NCBI RefSeq assembly: GCF_001280125.1
Contig: NZ_LGEG01000254.1
Span: 1 to 37,116, forward strand
DNA: 37,116 nt
Reading direction: 5' to 3'
Source: Streptomyces sp. NRRL F-6492
GTDB lineage: Bacteria > Actinomycetota > Actinomycetes > Streptomycetales > Streptomycetaceae
The notes beneath the pieces are model-generated. The model saw only the letters and a list, made by a program, of their open reading frames with translations, ran no database searches and was not told the DNA's origin. This document shows positions 15,756 to 24,431 of the stretch, piece after piece (within the stretch, counting starts at the first letter, position 1; the number at the start of each line of letters is the position of its first letter). Both the position numbers and the translations under genes were made by a program.

Positions 15756-16139
15756 GACCCTCTCCACAGGGAGGACACGAAGACGCGTCCGAGGACCTCC
15801 AGGGCGGGGGAGTCGTCGACCGGTTCGGGGTCGATGCCGTGCGCCGTGCGGATCTCGGTGACCGGGACGACGATCCGCGTGTACGGGCGACCCCGCTGAC
15901 CGTGGCGGCCTCGAACCCGGTGCTCGAACCGTGGCCCTGTGGACAAAGACCGGCCGTGGCGGAGGAGAACGCTTCCCCCTGCCGGTTGATCACGATGCGG
16001 CCACGACGGAGAGGTTCTCCAGAACCGGCGTCACACGAGAGCCGAAAACCGGATCGGTAGAAGGTGAACGGCGGGACGGGTCCGCCCCACCCTCAGGAGC
16101 ATCCTGCGGCGAGCACCGCAGACAAGCCCGAGCGGCCCC
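15756..16139 (-). pseudogene. Unassigned stretch with a minus-strand coding remnant
   Basis: No intact gene is seen. On the minus strand, about 15946-15765, the sequence reads like real protein (RPYTRIVVPVTEIRTAHGID, DDSPALEVLGRVFVSSLW) but runs without a stop into repeat R4 and lacks a convincing start. It is probably the truncated end of a gene cut by the repeat. The family is not recognised. The rest up to 16139 shows nothing. Confidence 0.35.
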
Positions 16140-16448
16140 TTGGCCCCACTGCAGAGACCCCCCTCCACGACCGCTTCACCCGCGCCGGACACGGATCCCG
16201 CGGATCAGCTCCGGCGGTCAAGGGCCCACGACGTGTTCGACAACCCTCCTGGCCCTTGCAGGACTCCGGCCCGGTTGTCGAAGAACGTACGGATCTCTAC
16301 GCTGCGCGAGCTGGAGTGCGACGAGGAAGGCCTGCCGGTTCAGGCCGGGGGCTACGACGAGCACACCGCCGCCGTGCGTGCCGGCTTTTCACTCTTTCGG
16401 GTGGCGGACCAATCCGCTCGGCGGATCTTGACGAATGCCCGGGCGTGA
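16140..16448 (+). CDS. Hypothetical small ORF overlapping the oxidoreductase start
   Basis: The last 55 residues look coded: STLRELECDEEGLPVQAGGY, then DEHTAAVRAGFSLFRVADQS and ARRILTNARA. The first 45 residues are low-complexity Pro/Ala/Arg and may not be translated. Its TGA (16446-16448) overlaps the GTG start of the next gene in the form GTGA. The next gene has no strong binding site of its own, so coupling is possible. The family is unknown and it may be the end of a truncated gene. Confidence 0.4.
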   Translation: MAPLQRPPSTTASPAPDTDPADQLRRSRAHDVFDNPPGPCRTPARLSKNVRISTLRELECDEEGLPVQAGGYDEHTAAVRAGFSLFRVADQSARRILTNARA

Positions 16449-18019
16449 ACAGTTTCCGCAGCACCCTCTCCCGTACCGCCCTGGGCGCGTCGGCCGGCCT
16501 TCTGGCGGGATTCATCGCTCTGGCCGTGGCCGAGTTGGTCGCCGGCCTGTTCCGGCCGGCTGCCGGGCCGGTCACGGTTGTCGGTGGCGCGGTCATCGAC
16601 CGGACGCCGGCGGCGGTGAAGGATTTCGCCATCCGTACGTTCGGGGAGAACGACAAGACCGTTCTCCAGCTCGGCATCCTCGTCGTCCTCGCTCTCGTCG
16701 CCGCCGCTCTCGGCGTCCTCGCCCTTCGTCACAGGCGGGTCGGCGCGTCGGGGATTCTGCTGTTCGGGCTTGTCGGCGCGGTCGCGGCCCTGAGCCGCCC
16801 CGACGCCGAGGGCGCCGTCGACGTCCTGCCTTCCCTCGTCGGCGCCGTGGCGGGCGCCGTGTTCCTCTACGCCATGGCGGGAAAGGCAGGGGGGGCGTCC
16901 GGGAGCGCGGAGGGCACGGGCGGTGCCGGCTGGAACCGGCGCGGCTTCCTCGTCATGGCCGGTGCCGGTGCTGTCGGTGCGACGTCGGCCGGTCTGCTCG
17001 GCAGGTACCTGACCGGGCGTCAGGGTCAAGGCGCTGTCGCCTCCCGGAACGCTCTGGTCCTTCCCGCACCGGGTTCACCGGCCCCGCCCGTTCCCAGGGG
17101 CGCCCGGCTCAAGGTACCGGGCATCACCCCCTTCACCACCCCCAACAAGGATTTCTACCGTGTCGACACCGCCCTGGTCGTCCCCAAGGTCGACGCCGGG
17201 ACGTGGCGTCTGCGGATCCACGGAACGGGCGTCTCCCGCGCCCGGTCCTTCACCCTCGAAGACCTCCTGGCCCGGCCGCTGATCGAGCGGGACATCACGC
17301 TGACCTGCGTGTCGAACGAGGTGGGCGGCCCCTATGCCGGCAATGCCCGATGGCTCGGCGTCCGTCTGGCCGACCTGCTGGCCGAGTGCGGGGTGACGCC
17401 CCCGTCCCGCGGCGGCAAGGCCGACCAACTGGTCGCCCGCTCCGTGGACGGCATGACGCTCGGCTCGCCCGTGGAGGACGTGATGGACGGCCGGGACGCC
17501 ATGCTCGCCGTCGGCATGAACGGCGAACCCCTCCCCTTCGACCACGGCTTCCCCGTACGCATGCTCGTCCCGGGCCTGTACGGATACGTCTCGGCCTGCA
17601 AGTGGATCGAGGACATCGAACTCACCACCTTCGCCGCCTACGACCCCTACTGGGTCAAGCGGAAGTGGGCCCGCCGCGCCCCGATCAAGACCCAGTCGCG
17701 CATCGACACGCCCAAGCCGTTCGCCCGCCCCGCCGCCGGCACCGTCACGGTCGCCGGAGTCGCATGGGCCCAGCGCCGCGGCATCACCCGCGTCCAGGTC
17801 CGTGTCGACGACGGTCCCTGGCAGGACGCCGACCTCGCCGCCCAGGACACCGTCGACACCTGGCGCCAGTGGACCTACCGCTGGCAGGCCACCCCCGGCG
17901 GACACAACCTCACCGTGCGCGCCACCGACGGAACCGGCCAGGTCCAGACCGAACAGCGCGCCAGGACCATCCCCGACGGAGCGAGCGGCTGGCACGGCGT
18001 GTTCGTCACCGTCACCTAG
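16445..18019 (+). CDS. Molybdopterin-dependent oxidoreductase, sulfite-oxidase fold, membrane-linked
   Basis: The 524-residue protein has about four hydrophobic helices in residues 12-145. A twin-arginine-like segment NRRGFLVMAGAGAVG at about 164-178 follows, implying Tat export of the folded domain with its cofactor. The catalytic domain (about 215-430) has TLTCVSNEVGG, with Cys288 in the position that ligates molybdenum in the sulfite-oxidase/YedY family, then YAGNARWLGV, FDHGFPVRMLVPGLYGYVSA and KWIEDIELT. A dimerisation-type beta domain closes the protein. The substrate is unknown. GTG at 16445 was chosen because the hydrophobic N-terminus begins there. A fasciclin lipoprotein follows after 82 bases, a pairing I recall from other actinobacteria. 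Confidence 0.9.
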   Translation: MNSFRSTLSRTALGASAGLLAGFIALAVAELVAGLFRPAAGPVTVVGGAVIDRTPAAVKDFAIRTFGENDKTVLQLGILVVLALVAAALGVLALRHRRVGASGILLFGLVGAVAALSRPDAEGAVDVLPSLVGAVAGAVFLYAMAGKAGGASGSAEGTGGAGWNRRGFLVMAGAGAVGATSAGLLGRYLTGRQGQGAVASRNALVLPAPGSPAPPVPRGARLKVPGITPFTTPNKDFYRVDTALVVPKVDAGTWRLRIHGTGVSRARSFTLEDLLARPLIERDITLTCVSNEVGGPYAGNARWLGVRLADLLAECGVTPPSRGGKADQLVARSVDGMTLGSPVEDVMDGRDAMLAVGMNGEPLPFDHGFPVRMLVPGLYGYVSACKWIEDIELTTFAAYDPYWVKRKWARRAPIKTQSRIDTPKPFARPAAGTVTVAGVAWAQRRGITRVQVRVDDGPWQDADLAAQDTVDTWRQWTYRWQATPGGHNLTVRATDGTGQVQTEQRARTIPDGASGWHGVFVTVT

Positions 18020-18101
18020 ACCACCGGAGAGCGCCTTCGCGTGCTCCGGAAAGCACCCGCACGTTTCCCACAGAAGTCCGACCCTTTCAAGGAGCAACGA
18101 A

Positions 18102-18752
18102 ATGAACTCCCTGCGCATCCGTCGTGGCACGATCGCCGTGGCCGCCGCTGCCGTCCTCCCCTTCGCGCTCACCGCGTGCTCGGACTCCGGCGACGACGGC
18201 AAGACGACCTCGCCCACCTCGGCCGCCGCCGATCCCACCACGGCGAGCCAGGAGCCGGACGAGGACTCGACGGCCATGGACGAGCCCTTCGGCCCGGCGT
18301 GTGCCGGCGTGCCCGAGGACGGCGCGGGCTCCTTCGACGGCATGGCCAAGGACCCCGTCGCCACCGCGGCCTCGAACAACCCGGCCCTGTCCACCCTGGT
18401 GACCGCCGTCAAGAAGGCCGGCCTGGTCGACACCCTCAACAACGCCCAGAACATCACCGTCTTCGCCCCGACCAACGACGCCTTCGCCAAGCTCCCGAAG
18501 GCCGACCTCGACAAGGTCCTGGCCGACAAGGCCACGCTGACCAAGATCCTGACCTACCACGTCGTCGGCCAGAAGCTCGCCCCCAAGCAGCTGGAGAACG
18601 GCTCCTTCGAGACCCTGCAGAAGGGCATGGTCACCACCGCGGGCTCCGGCGAGGCCTACACCGTCAACGACTCCTCGAAGGTCGTCTGCGGCAACGTCAA
18701 GACGGCGAACGCCAACGTCTACATCGTCGACACCGTTCTCATGCCCAAGTAG
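18102..18752 (+). CDS. Fasciclin-domain lipoprotein
   Basis: The 216-residue exported protein has a lipoprotein signal ending in the lipobox LTAC near residue 26. A Ser/Thr/Asp-rich linker runs to about residue 65. A single fasciclin (FAS1) domain fills the rest: NPALSTLVTAVKKAGLVDTL, NITVFAPTNDAFAKLP, ILTYHVVGQKL, YTVNDSSKVVCGNVKTANA and VYIVDTVLMPK. It should sit on the outer face of the membrane, where FAS1 domains mediate adhesion or protein contacts. The start has AAGGAG at good spacing. It probably works with the oxidoreductase encoded just upstream. Two cysteines (one near residue 72, one near 201) could form a disulfide. Confidence 0.93.
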   Translation: MNSLRIRRGTIAVAAAAVLPFALTACSDSGDDGKTTSPTSAAADPTTASQEPDEDSTAMDEPFGPACAGVPEDGAGSFDGMAKDPVATAASNNPALSTLVTAVKKAGLVDTLNNAQNITVFAPTNDAFAKLPKADLDKVLADKATLTKILTYHVVGQKLAPKQLENGSFETLQKGMVTTAGSGEAYTVNDSSKVVCGNVKTANANVYIVDTVLMPK

Positions 18753-18793
18753 TTCCCTGACCGCTCGCGCACAGCCCCGTCCGGAACGACAGC

Positions 18794-18828
18794 GGCCCTG
18801 CGCGCCTCCTCACGAGGCGCGCAGGGCC
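18794..18828 (+). terminator. Terminator after the fasciclin gene
   Basis: GGCCCTGCGCGCCTC (18794-18808) pairs perfectly with GAGGCGCGCAGGGCC (18814-18828) around the loop CTCAC. A 15-bp stem 41 bases after the stop is a very strong intrinsic terminator for the oxidoreductase-fasciclin unit. Confidence 0.85.
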
Positions 18829-19302
18829 GCCGGCATGAGCGAACCCCGAGAACTCCGGGACAGCTGTGAGACGCGTTGGGCTGCCCCGGCCCTCGTCCGG
18901 CGGTGAGGAGAGCGAGCGACCGCCCAGATCCCGGCCGGACACGTGACAGCACCCGGGACCTGGGCGGTGTCGCAGGAGCAGGCCCTGTTAGGGGAGAGCA
19001 GCTCGCGCGACGGACCGCCTCTCGTATCCCCCGCTCATGGGGTACGGAAGCGGTGAAGGTGTCACCGGTGACGGATCGGCCACGGTGACGGTCGCCGACG
19101 GTTTCCCCGTCTCCCGGACCGCCGACACCGTGCATTCGGGGCCGACGAGGAGACGGATTGCCCGACCAAGGCGACAACACCCGTTCGGAGCAGGCGCACG
19201 AACAGCAGGGGGTGACGGGTCGGCCGGGTGCGAGGCCGCCCGTACAGCACCGGGGGCAGATGGACCCCCGGGCCTTTCGGTTGCCGACGGGGAGCTGCGT
19301 GA
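18829..19302. other. Gene-free stretch
   Basis: No convincing gene, repeat or transposase relic is seen here. The only item noted is a 12-bp palindrome, GTCACCGGTGAC, at 19061-19072. The long open frames are by-products of high GC. Confidence 0.45.
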
Positions 19303-19656
19303 TCATTCCACTGCTTCGGGTTCGCCCCGCTCGAACGCGATACGGCAGCGTCTTGCCCGGTCGGCCACCTGTTCCATGTACCAGCGCATGACCTCGTAGG
19401 GGGCGAGGCGTTCGGCAGGGCTCCAGACGCGGACGGTCGGCTGCGGATTCGGGTCCTCGTCCGGAACGTGCGTCACCAGGAAGGCAGGACCGGGCAGGTG
19501 GGTCACCACGGCATCGGGGTTCTCGGTCCCCTCGGTCCCCTCGGCCGCCGTAGGCACAGCCTCGCTCAGCTCCACGGCCCATGCGTCGTCGGGCAAGGCG
19601 TAGTGGAACAGGACGGCGTAGTGGCGACCTGCGTGTTCTGTGAGCTGCCAAGGCAT
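19303..19656 (-). CDS. Hypothetical protein, 117 residues
   Basis: The acidic small protein begins MPWQLTEHAGRHYAVLFHYA and contains LPDDAWAVELSEAVPTA, GPAFLVTHVPDEDPNPQP and the helical YEVMRWYMEQVADRARRCRI. It has no signal peptide or membrane helix. An internal short repeat of Glu-Gly-Thr (EGTEGTE) marks a loop. The family is not recognised. It lies 92 bases downstream of the DUF6357-like gene on the same strand and could be cotranscribed with it. Confidence 0.6.
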   Translation of the reverse strand: MPWQLTEHAGRHYAVLFHYALPDDAWAVELSEAVPTAAEGTEGTENPDAVVTHLPGPAFLVTHVPDEDPNPQPTVRVWSPAERLAPYEVMRWYMEQVADRARRCRIAFERGEPEAVE

Positions 19657-19748
19657 GTCGGCAGGCTGCCACGACCGCCGTGCCGGAGGCTCGCGAATAT
19701 TCCGGCCCTCACCTGAAGAAAGACCGGTCGGCGTTTGCGGGACACGCC

Positions 19749-21014
19749 CTAGCGGGTGTTGCGCCGCCCTCGGCGTGCACGCTCGAACTCGGCGACATCC
19801 GATATCCAGGGACCGTGCGGTTCGAGTGCGGCGCAGCCGCCGCGGACGAAGGCGTTCACCAGGGTCCGGTAGCCGCTGAGCCCGTCGACCAGGCCGTACT
19901 CGACCCGGTACTCCGGATCCGACCCGTCCTTCCCCTCTCGCACGGTCGTGATGCGGGCGATGGAGTCCGCGTAGAAGTGGAGCTGGATCCCCTCACCCCT
20001 CTCCTCGTCCTCGATGGTGAACACTTCGTTGTCCGCGGCGGAGCGATCGCCGACGAACTCCCAGAACTCCGCTGAGGCGCCGCGACGGCCGCCCCTCCGC
20101 CACTTCTTCTCGGCGCCCTTGTCGTCGGTGAACGACAGGGCCGTCCTCCTCGCGCCCCCACCGGGGCCGGCGCGGTCGTCGGCAGCCTCCGCGTCGTCTT
20201 CCACGGGTGTGTTCCTGGAGCGGTCCGCGGTCTCCGAGCACATCAGGAAGCCCACCGTACGCACCGCGTCGTCGACGAGTCCGGGGTGCGCACGGCGGAC
20301 GGCCGAGTCGACCGCCGTCGCCACCCGGTCCCAGTCGCGCTTGTCCGTAGCGCGTTTTCCCCGTCGCGGATCGATGTCGATCCGCATCCCGGCACACGCC
20401 CGCTCCGCGGTGGCGATCACGCGCATCACCTCCGGCAGCAGTGCGGCGTCGACGGCACCGGGCATCCGCCCGGGAACCGTCGCGCCGTGCGCGTACTGGC
20501 CCGTGTACCGCAGAATCGCGGCGTCGAGCGGGCCGAGGACCGTTCCGCGCTCGGCGCGACGGCGGTCCGCGCGATGCTCCTGGGCACGTTTCTCGTTCGG
20601 TGTCTCCGTCGCCGCGCGCATCGCGGCACAGACCTGTCCGCGCGCGAGCAGACCGATGTCGGCCCCGTGGGCGACGAGTCGGCTCCTGTCCCACCGGATG
20701 CGCCGGAAGAGCGCGTCGACGTCCACGGGCGAGGAGAGGAGAACCGGGTCCAGGAGCGCGACGGCGGCGTTCTCGTCGAGCCGGCCCGCGGTTCCGGCGG
20801 CGTCGCACAGCGGAAGGACCGCGCTCCACAGCAGCAGGTGTCTGGGCAGGTCCTCCCGGATCACCGCGAGATGGGCTTCCTCGATGGGGAACGTGAACGT
20901 GCGGGGCTCGTGGTTGGCGTCGGCCCCGGCGCCGAGCATCAGCTTCAGCTCGCCGTCCTCGCTGATCACGTTCGGGATCCAGCCGCTGCCGCGGGTGAAC
21001 ACGATGTCTCTCAT
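19749..21014 (-). CDS. DUF6357-like protein
   Basis: The 421-residue protein opens with MRDIVFTRGSGWIPNVISED, then LMLGAGADANHEPRTFTFPI and DLPRHLLLWSAVLPLCDAAG. From memory this matches the actinobacterial DUF6357 family, known only as a hypothetical. The middle is Arg-rich and helical; the C-terminal part (FWEFVGDRSAADNEVF, YRVEYGLVDGLSGYRTLVNA) looks like an independent alpha/beta domain. There is no signal peptide. ATG at 21014 is chosen because the family N-terminus begins there; the upstream extension is Arg/Pro-rich. It follows another minus-strand gene after 105 bases, so the two may form an operon. Confidence 0.75.
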   Translation of the reverse strand: MRDIVFTRGSGWIPNVISEDGELKLMLGAGADANHEPRTFTFPIEEAHLAVIREDLPRHLLLWSAVLPLCDAAGTAGRLDENAAVALLDPVLLSSPVDVDALFRRIRWDRSRLVAHGADIGLLARGQVCAAMRAATETPNEKRAQEHRADRRRAERGTVLGPLDAAILRYTGQYAHGATVPGRMPGAVDAALLPEVMRVIATAERACAGMRIDIDPRRGKRATDKRDWDRVATAVDSAVRRAHPGLVDDAVRTVGFLMCSETADRSRNTPVEDDAEAADDRAGPGGGARRTALSFTDDKGAEKKWRRGGRRGASAEFWEFVGDRSAADNEVFTIEDEERGEGIQLHFYADSIARITTVREGKDGSDPEYRVEYGLVDGLSGYRTLVNAFVRGGCAALEPHGPWISDVAEFERARRGRRNTR

Positions 21015-21119
21015 GAGTTCAGGGCCTCTCCGGAACGGCACCGGCCGGACGTGGTCACGTGGTCGCCTCGGGCGCGCGGCGGGCACCACGGTGATGTCGC
21101 GACCCCATCCCGCACCTGT

Positions 21120-21773
21120 TCACGACCACCGCGCGCATTCGGCGGCGAGGCGTGCGTCGGTACGCACCCGGACTTCGCCGCCGGCGGCCTCGGCCGGGGC
21201 GTCGGCCCGTTCGATCCCGAGGAACTCGATCAGCGCGAGCAGTTCGGCTCGTTCGGCCCGGTCGTCGTCGACATCGCGCGAGTCGAAGAAGACGTAGTAC
21301 TGGTCGCTCGGGTCCACGGTGCCCGAATCCGCCCAGATCCGGGCGACCTCTTCGATCGCCGCTGTTTCCGTCGTGAACGTGGCGGCGCGGGCGGAGCCGC
21401 GAGTCTCCGGCGACGCGTCGAGGTCGGCGAGGTCGGAGAACCACTGACCGAGGTGGTCGAGGCCGGCATATCCGTTCTCGAAGAACAGCATCGCGCTCGG
21501 GAGGCAGCGATTGGCCCGGTCGATCCGGAGGTATTCCGATCGAGGCCGGTCCGCGCCCTTGACCCGGGCGATCACGCCCTGGTCGGGCATGAGCACCAGA
21601 CTCTGCCCCGCCGGCTCGTCACCGATGGTGTATGTGCCGGAGTGCCGATCCCGGAAGAACGCGGAGAACGCCACATAGGCTTCCTGCGGGTCGCCCACGG
21701 AGACCTTCTGGTCGTCGCCGTCACCGACGGCGAAGACGAACTGCTTGGGTCCGGGGTCATAAGGGCGGGCCAT
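21120..21773 (-). CDS. Hypothetical protein, 217 residues
   Basis: The protein is cytoplasmic and acidic, with a beta-rich N-terminus (KQFVFAVGDGDDQKVSVGD, AYVAFSAFFRDRHSGTYTIG, QSLVLMPDQGVIARVKG) and a helical C-terminus (YYVFFDSRDVDDDRAERAEL, LALIEFLGIERADAP). ATG at 21773 has GAAGGA upstream. The frame stays open 150 codons further upstream into a leucine-rich-variant repeat fragment, but the join is not protein-like, so two separate items are annotated. The function is unknown. Position and size suit a partner of the downstream DUF6357-like gene. Confidence 0.65.
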   Translation of the reverse strand: MARPYDPGPKQFVFAVGDGDDQKVSVGDPQEAYVAFSAFFRDRHSGTYTIGDEPAGQSLVLMPDQGVIARVKGADRPRSEYLRIDRANRCLPSAMLFFENGYAGLDHLGQWFSDLADLDASPETRGSARAATFTTETAAIEEVARIWADSGTVDPSDQYYVFFDSRDVDDDRAERAELLALIEFLGIERADAPAEAAGGEVRVRTDARLAAECARWS

Positions 21774-21849
21774 GGTCGTCCTTCGTCCACGTGGTGACTC
21801 CGACAGCCTAGGGGATGCCCGGTCGATCAAGGCCGTCGCGTCCGGGGAC

Positions 21850-22223
21850 CGCCCGGGCGCCCCGTAAGGGAGTGACGCGGGGTCGGCCGACAGCGCCGAC
21901 CGCTCACCCGGCGCCAGGATCTCCCGTGCGCGGACCGCCCTCCGGCGCCCTGCCGGATCGCGGTGCGAAGCCAAGGAGGCCACGAACGGGGGCGCGAGAC
22001 GGGGGGAGTCCAGCGGGGCCGTCCGTACGGAAGGGTCGGGGCCGTCGAGCAGGCGGGCGCACACGTCGTCCGGCAGCGGTGCGACCGCCGTACGGGGGTC
22101 GCACCGCTCGGGTCCGTACGCGAGAGCGGCCCGTACCTCGGGGGAGGGGTCGTCCGCGAGCCGGGCCCGCTGCACGGGCTCGGCCCCGGCGCTCATCGCG
22201 AACCCGATCCGGTCCACCACCAT
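21850..22223 (-). pseudogene. Leucine-rich-variant (LRV) repeat protein fragment
   Basis: The minus-strand sequence VVDRIGFAMSAGAEPVQRAR, then LADDPSPEVRAALAYG, LPDDVCARLLDGPDPSVRT, PRLAPPFVASLASHRDPAGR and RAVRAREILAPG has the recurring D-P-x-x-x-V-R pattern of LRV/HEAT-like repeats. Such proteins normally carry many more repeats. Here the N-terminal part is absent and the last repeat decays into non-repeat sequence near 21860. An ATG at 22223 with GGGGGAG just before it could still give a product, continuing in frame into the next gene. Confidence 0.5.
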
Positions 22224-22322
22224 GCTCCCCCGACCGTCGTGCCGTCCGGAGAGCGGGCCGTCATGATCGGCCGGACAGCACCCCAGGAGAATCGCAGGGC
22301 GTCCGAAGACGCGCAGCGGTCT

Positions 22323-24284
22323 TCACGGCGACGGCAGCCGTCGTCGCGGTCGACGCTCCGTGACGGCGGTCTCTCCGGCCGCCGCCGAGGGGATGCGCAG
22401 GGCGAGGAGGGCCACGTCGTCCTGCGCGTCGTCTCCGACGAGACGGTCCGCGAGGGTCTTCAGCAACCGGTCCAGGGGCAGCCCGGCGTCTTCGGCCAGC
22501 AGACGGGCGGCCGCGTCGACGTGTTCGAACAGGTCGGTGCCGGGGTGCTCGACCAGGCCGTCGGTGTACAGCAGCAGCAGGCTGCCCGGCGCCAGCAGAC
22601 GGCGGTGCTCGGTCCGCTCCCCGCAGCTCAGGCCGGGGAAGAGCATGATGCCGTGCTGGTCGAGGCGTTCCACCGAGCCGTCGGGGAGGGCGAGGAGAGG
22701 AGGCAGGTGTCCGGCATTGGTCCAGATCAGTTCCCAGGAGCCGTCGCCCGCTTCGGGGCGGAGGGACAGGTGGGCGTGGACGAGGGTGCCGCTGGCGCCG
22801 AGGCGGAGGTGGGTGTTGGCGTGCTCGAAGGCGCTGACGGCCCGGGCGGGACCGTGGTCGGCGTGGTCGAGGTCGGCCTGGCGCAGCATGTTGCGGACCT
22901 GCCCCATGAGGGTGGCGGCCTTCATGTCGTGGCCGGTGATGTCGCCGACGGAGACGGCCAGGGCGGCCGGGGCGGCGGAGTCCTCGCCGTCCCGGGCGGC
23001 AGCGGGGAGCGTGTAGGCGTCGTACCAGTCGCCGCCCACCAGGTCGTCGGACGCGGCCGGCCGGTACAGGGCCGCCAGCTCCAGGCCGGGAACCTCGGGA
23101 AGGGTGGTGAGCAGGGCCTCCTGCATCTGCCGGGCCGCTTTGACGCGGTTGTCCACGAACAGGGCCCGTTCCACGGCCCGGGCGGTGTAGCCGGCCAGGG
23201 CGGTGAGCACGGCCTGCTCCAGGACGTCGATCTCGTGGTGGTGGTCCCAGCCCAGGACCAGGGTGCCCAACGGGATGACCGTGCCCGGCAGCGGCACGCA
23301 CACCGCGCTGCGCAGCCCCAGGCCGATGAAGGCCTCCGCCGCCTCCGGGGCGTAGTCCCGCCGCAACTCCTCCAGACCGTCCACCTTGATCGTCCGGTTC
23401 TCGCGGGCCGCTCGCGCGGTCGGCCAGGCGGCGTCGAGACCGTAGTTCTCATAAGCGCGTTCCATGAGGGCGGTGCCCGTGGAATCGACGAGCCGCCGCA
23501 GCACGCCCCTGTCCTCGACGACCACCAGGCCGACGTAGGTGGGCTTGAGATCGCCGGTGATCAGGTCGCGCACCTGCTGGCGGACCTCGGTGAGGCCGGT
23601 GGTGTCGGCCAGTGACTCCGCCGCCCTGAGCAGGAGCTGCGAGCGGTCCAGCGCGGTGCGGTAGCGCGCGGCCGCCTCGCCCGCCCGGGCCCGGGCCCCC
23701 TCCATGTCGGCGAGGGCGCGCTCACGCTGCCGCGAGACGATCCGCAGCCGCAGCTCCGCGCTGCACGCGGCCGCCAGGTCTTCGAGCAGGCCCAGCTCGC
23801 GCGCGCTCCACTGCCGGGGCCGGGTGTCGATCGCGCACAGCGATCCCAGTACGTGACCGTCCATGTCCACCAGCGGCATTCCCGCGTACGCGACCACCCC
23901 CAGATCAGGAATGGCCAGGCTGCCGCAGGTCAGCGGTTCCTCACGGGCGTCGGCCAGCACCAGCGGTTCTCCCGAGGCCACGACGTGCTGGCACAGCGAG
24001 TGGGTCAACGGCGTCTGCCGCGCCTCCGCCCACGGCTCGTCCAGGCCCACCATGCCCGGGAACACCTGCCGCTCGGCCTCCACCAGCGACACCAGCGCCA
24101 CCGGAACACCGACCAGATCGGTCACCAGGCGCGCGAACCGGTCCATCCCCGCGTCCGCCGCGGCCGTCAGACCCGTCTCGCGCAGGGCCGTCAACCGGCC
24201 GGGGCCCTTCCCGGCCGGAAACGGCCCGCTGTCACCCGACCTCGCCACACTCACTCCCGGAGAACGCCCACAGCATCGGAACAT
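22323..24284 (-). CDS. GAF-GAF-SpoIIE (PP2C) serine phosphatase
   Basis: The 653-residue cytoplasmic sensor phosphatase is of the RsbU/SpoIIE type, which removes phosphate from STAS anti-sigma-antagonists. The first GAF domain (about 45-190) includes LCQHVVASGEPLVLADAR and GHVLGSLCAID. A helical linker follows, then a second GAF (about 225-365) with GLGLRSAVCVPLPG. The PP2C domain (about 395-630) has VGGDWYDAY, SVGDITGHDMKAAT, NAGHLPPLLALPDG, LLLYTDGLVE and DDVALLALR, covering the metal-binding aspartates. ATG at 24284 is annotated, but in-frame GTG codons at 24254 and 24248, the latter with GGGAG upstream, are good alternatives. It shares its strand with the RsbW-like gene; the STAS substrates are divergent. 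Confidence 0.92.
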   Translation of the reverse strand: MFRCCGRSPGVSVARSGDSGPFPAGKGPGRLTALRETGLTAAADAGMDRFARLVTDLVGVPVALVSLVEAERQVFPGMVGLDEPWAEARQTPLTHSLCQHVVASGEPLVLADAREEPLTCGSLAIPDLGVVAYAGMPLVDMDGHVLGSLCAIDTRPRQWSARELGLLEDLAAACSAELRLRIVSRQRERALADMEGARARAGEAAARYRTALDRSQLLLRAAESLADTTGLTEVRQQVRDLITGDLKPTYVGLVVVEDRGVLRRLVDSTGTALMERAYENYGLDAAWPTARAARENRTIKVDGLEELRRDYAPEAAEAFIGLGLRSAVCVPLPGTVIPLGTLVLGWDHHHEIDVLEQAVLTALAGYTARAVERALFVDNRVKAARQMQEALLTTLPEVPGLELAALYRPAASDDLVGGDWYDAYTLPAAARDGEDSAAPAALAVSVGDITGHDMKAATLMGQVRNMLRQADLDHADHGPARAVSAFEHANTHLRLGASGTLVHAHLSLRPEAGDGSWELIWTNAGHLPPLLALPDGSVERLDQHGIMLFPGLSCGERTEHRRLLAPGSLLLLYTDGLVEHPGTDLFEHVDAAARLLAEDAGLPLDRLLKTLADRLVGDDAQDDVALLALRIPSAAAGETAVTERRPRRRLPSP

Positions 24285-24326
24285 TTGCCCTGTGGCAACG
24301 ATAAGCTCGCCCCGAGTCTCACGGCG

Positions 24327-24356
24327 CCCGTCCGCCCGTCCGCCCGTCCGCCCGTC
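24327..24356. repeat. Tandem 8-bp repeat CCCGTCCG
   Basis: Three perfect copies plus a partial fourth lie in the spacer between the phosphatase and anti-sigma genes, upstream of the phosphatase start. It is prone to slippage. Confidence 0.75.
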
Positions 24357-24431
24357 GCAGGAGCGGAACAGGACGGGGCCCGAACGGGGTCCGCGGGAAG
24401 AGAAGGCTCCCTCAGGAGTCGACCGTCGTGC

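Noticed and set aside
19061..19072. GTCACCGGTGAC palindrome as a fifth member of the GTGACA repeat family
   Set aside because: Only the short core is shared; the AAG-TGCC and GGATCGAGCCGA blocks that define the family are absent.
18719..19672. A 317-codon minus-strand frame
   Set aside because: It is Arg/Pro/Gly-rich and overlaps both the fasciclin terminator and a better-supported 117-residue gene.
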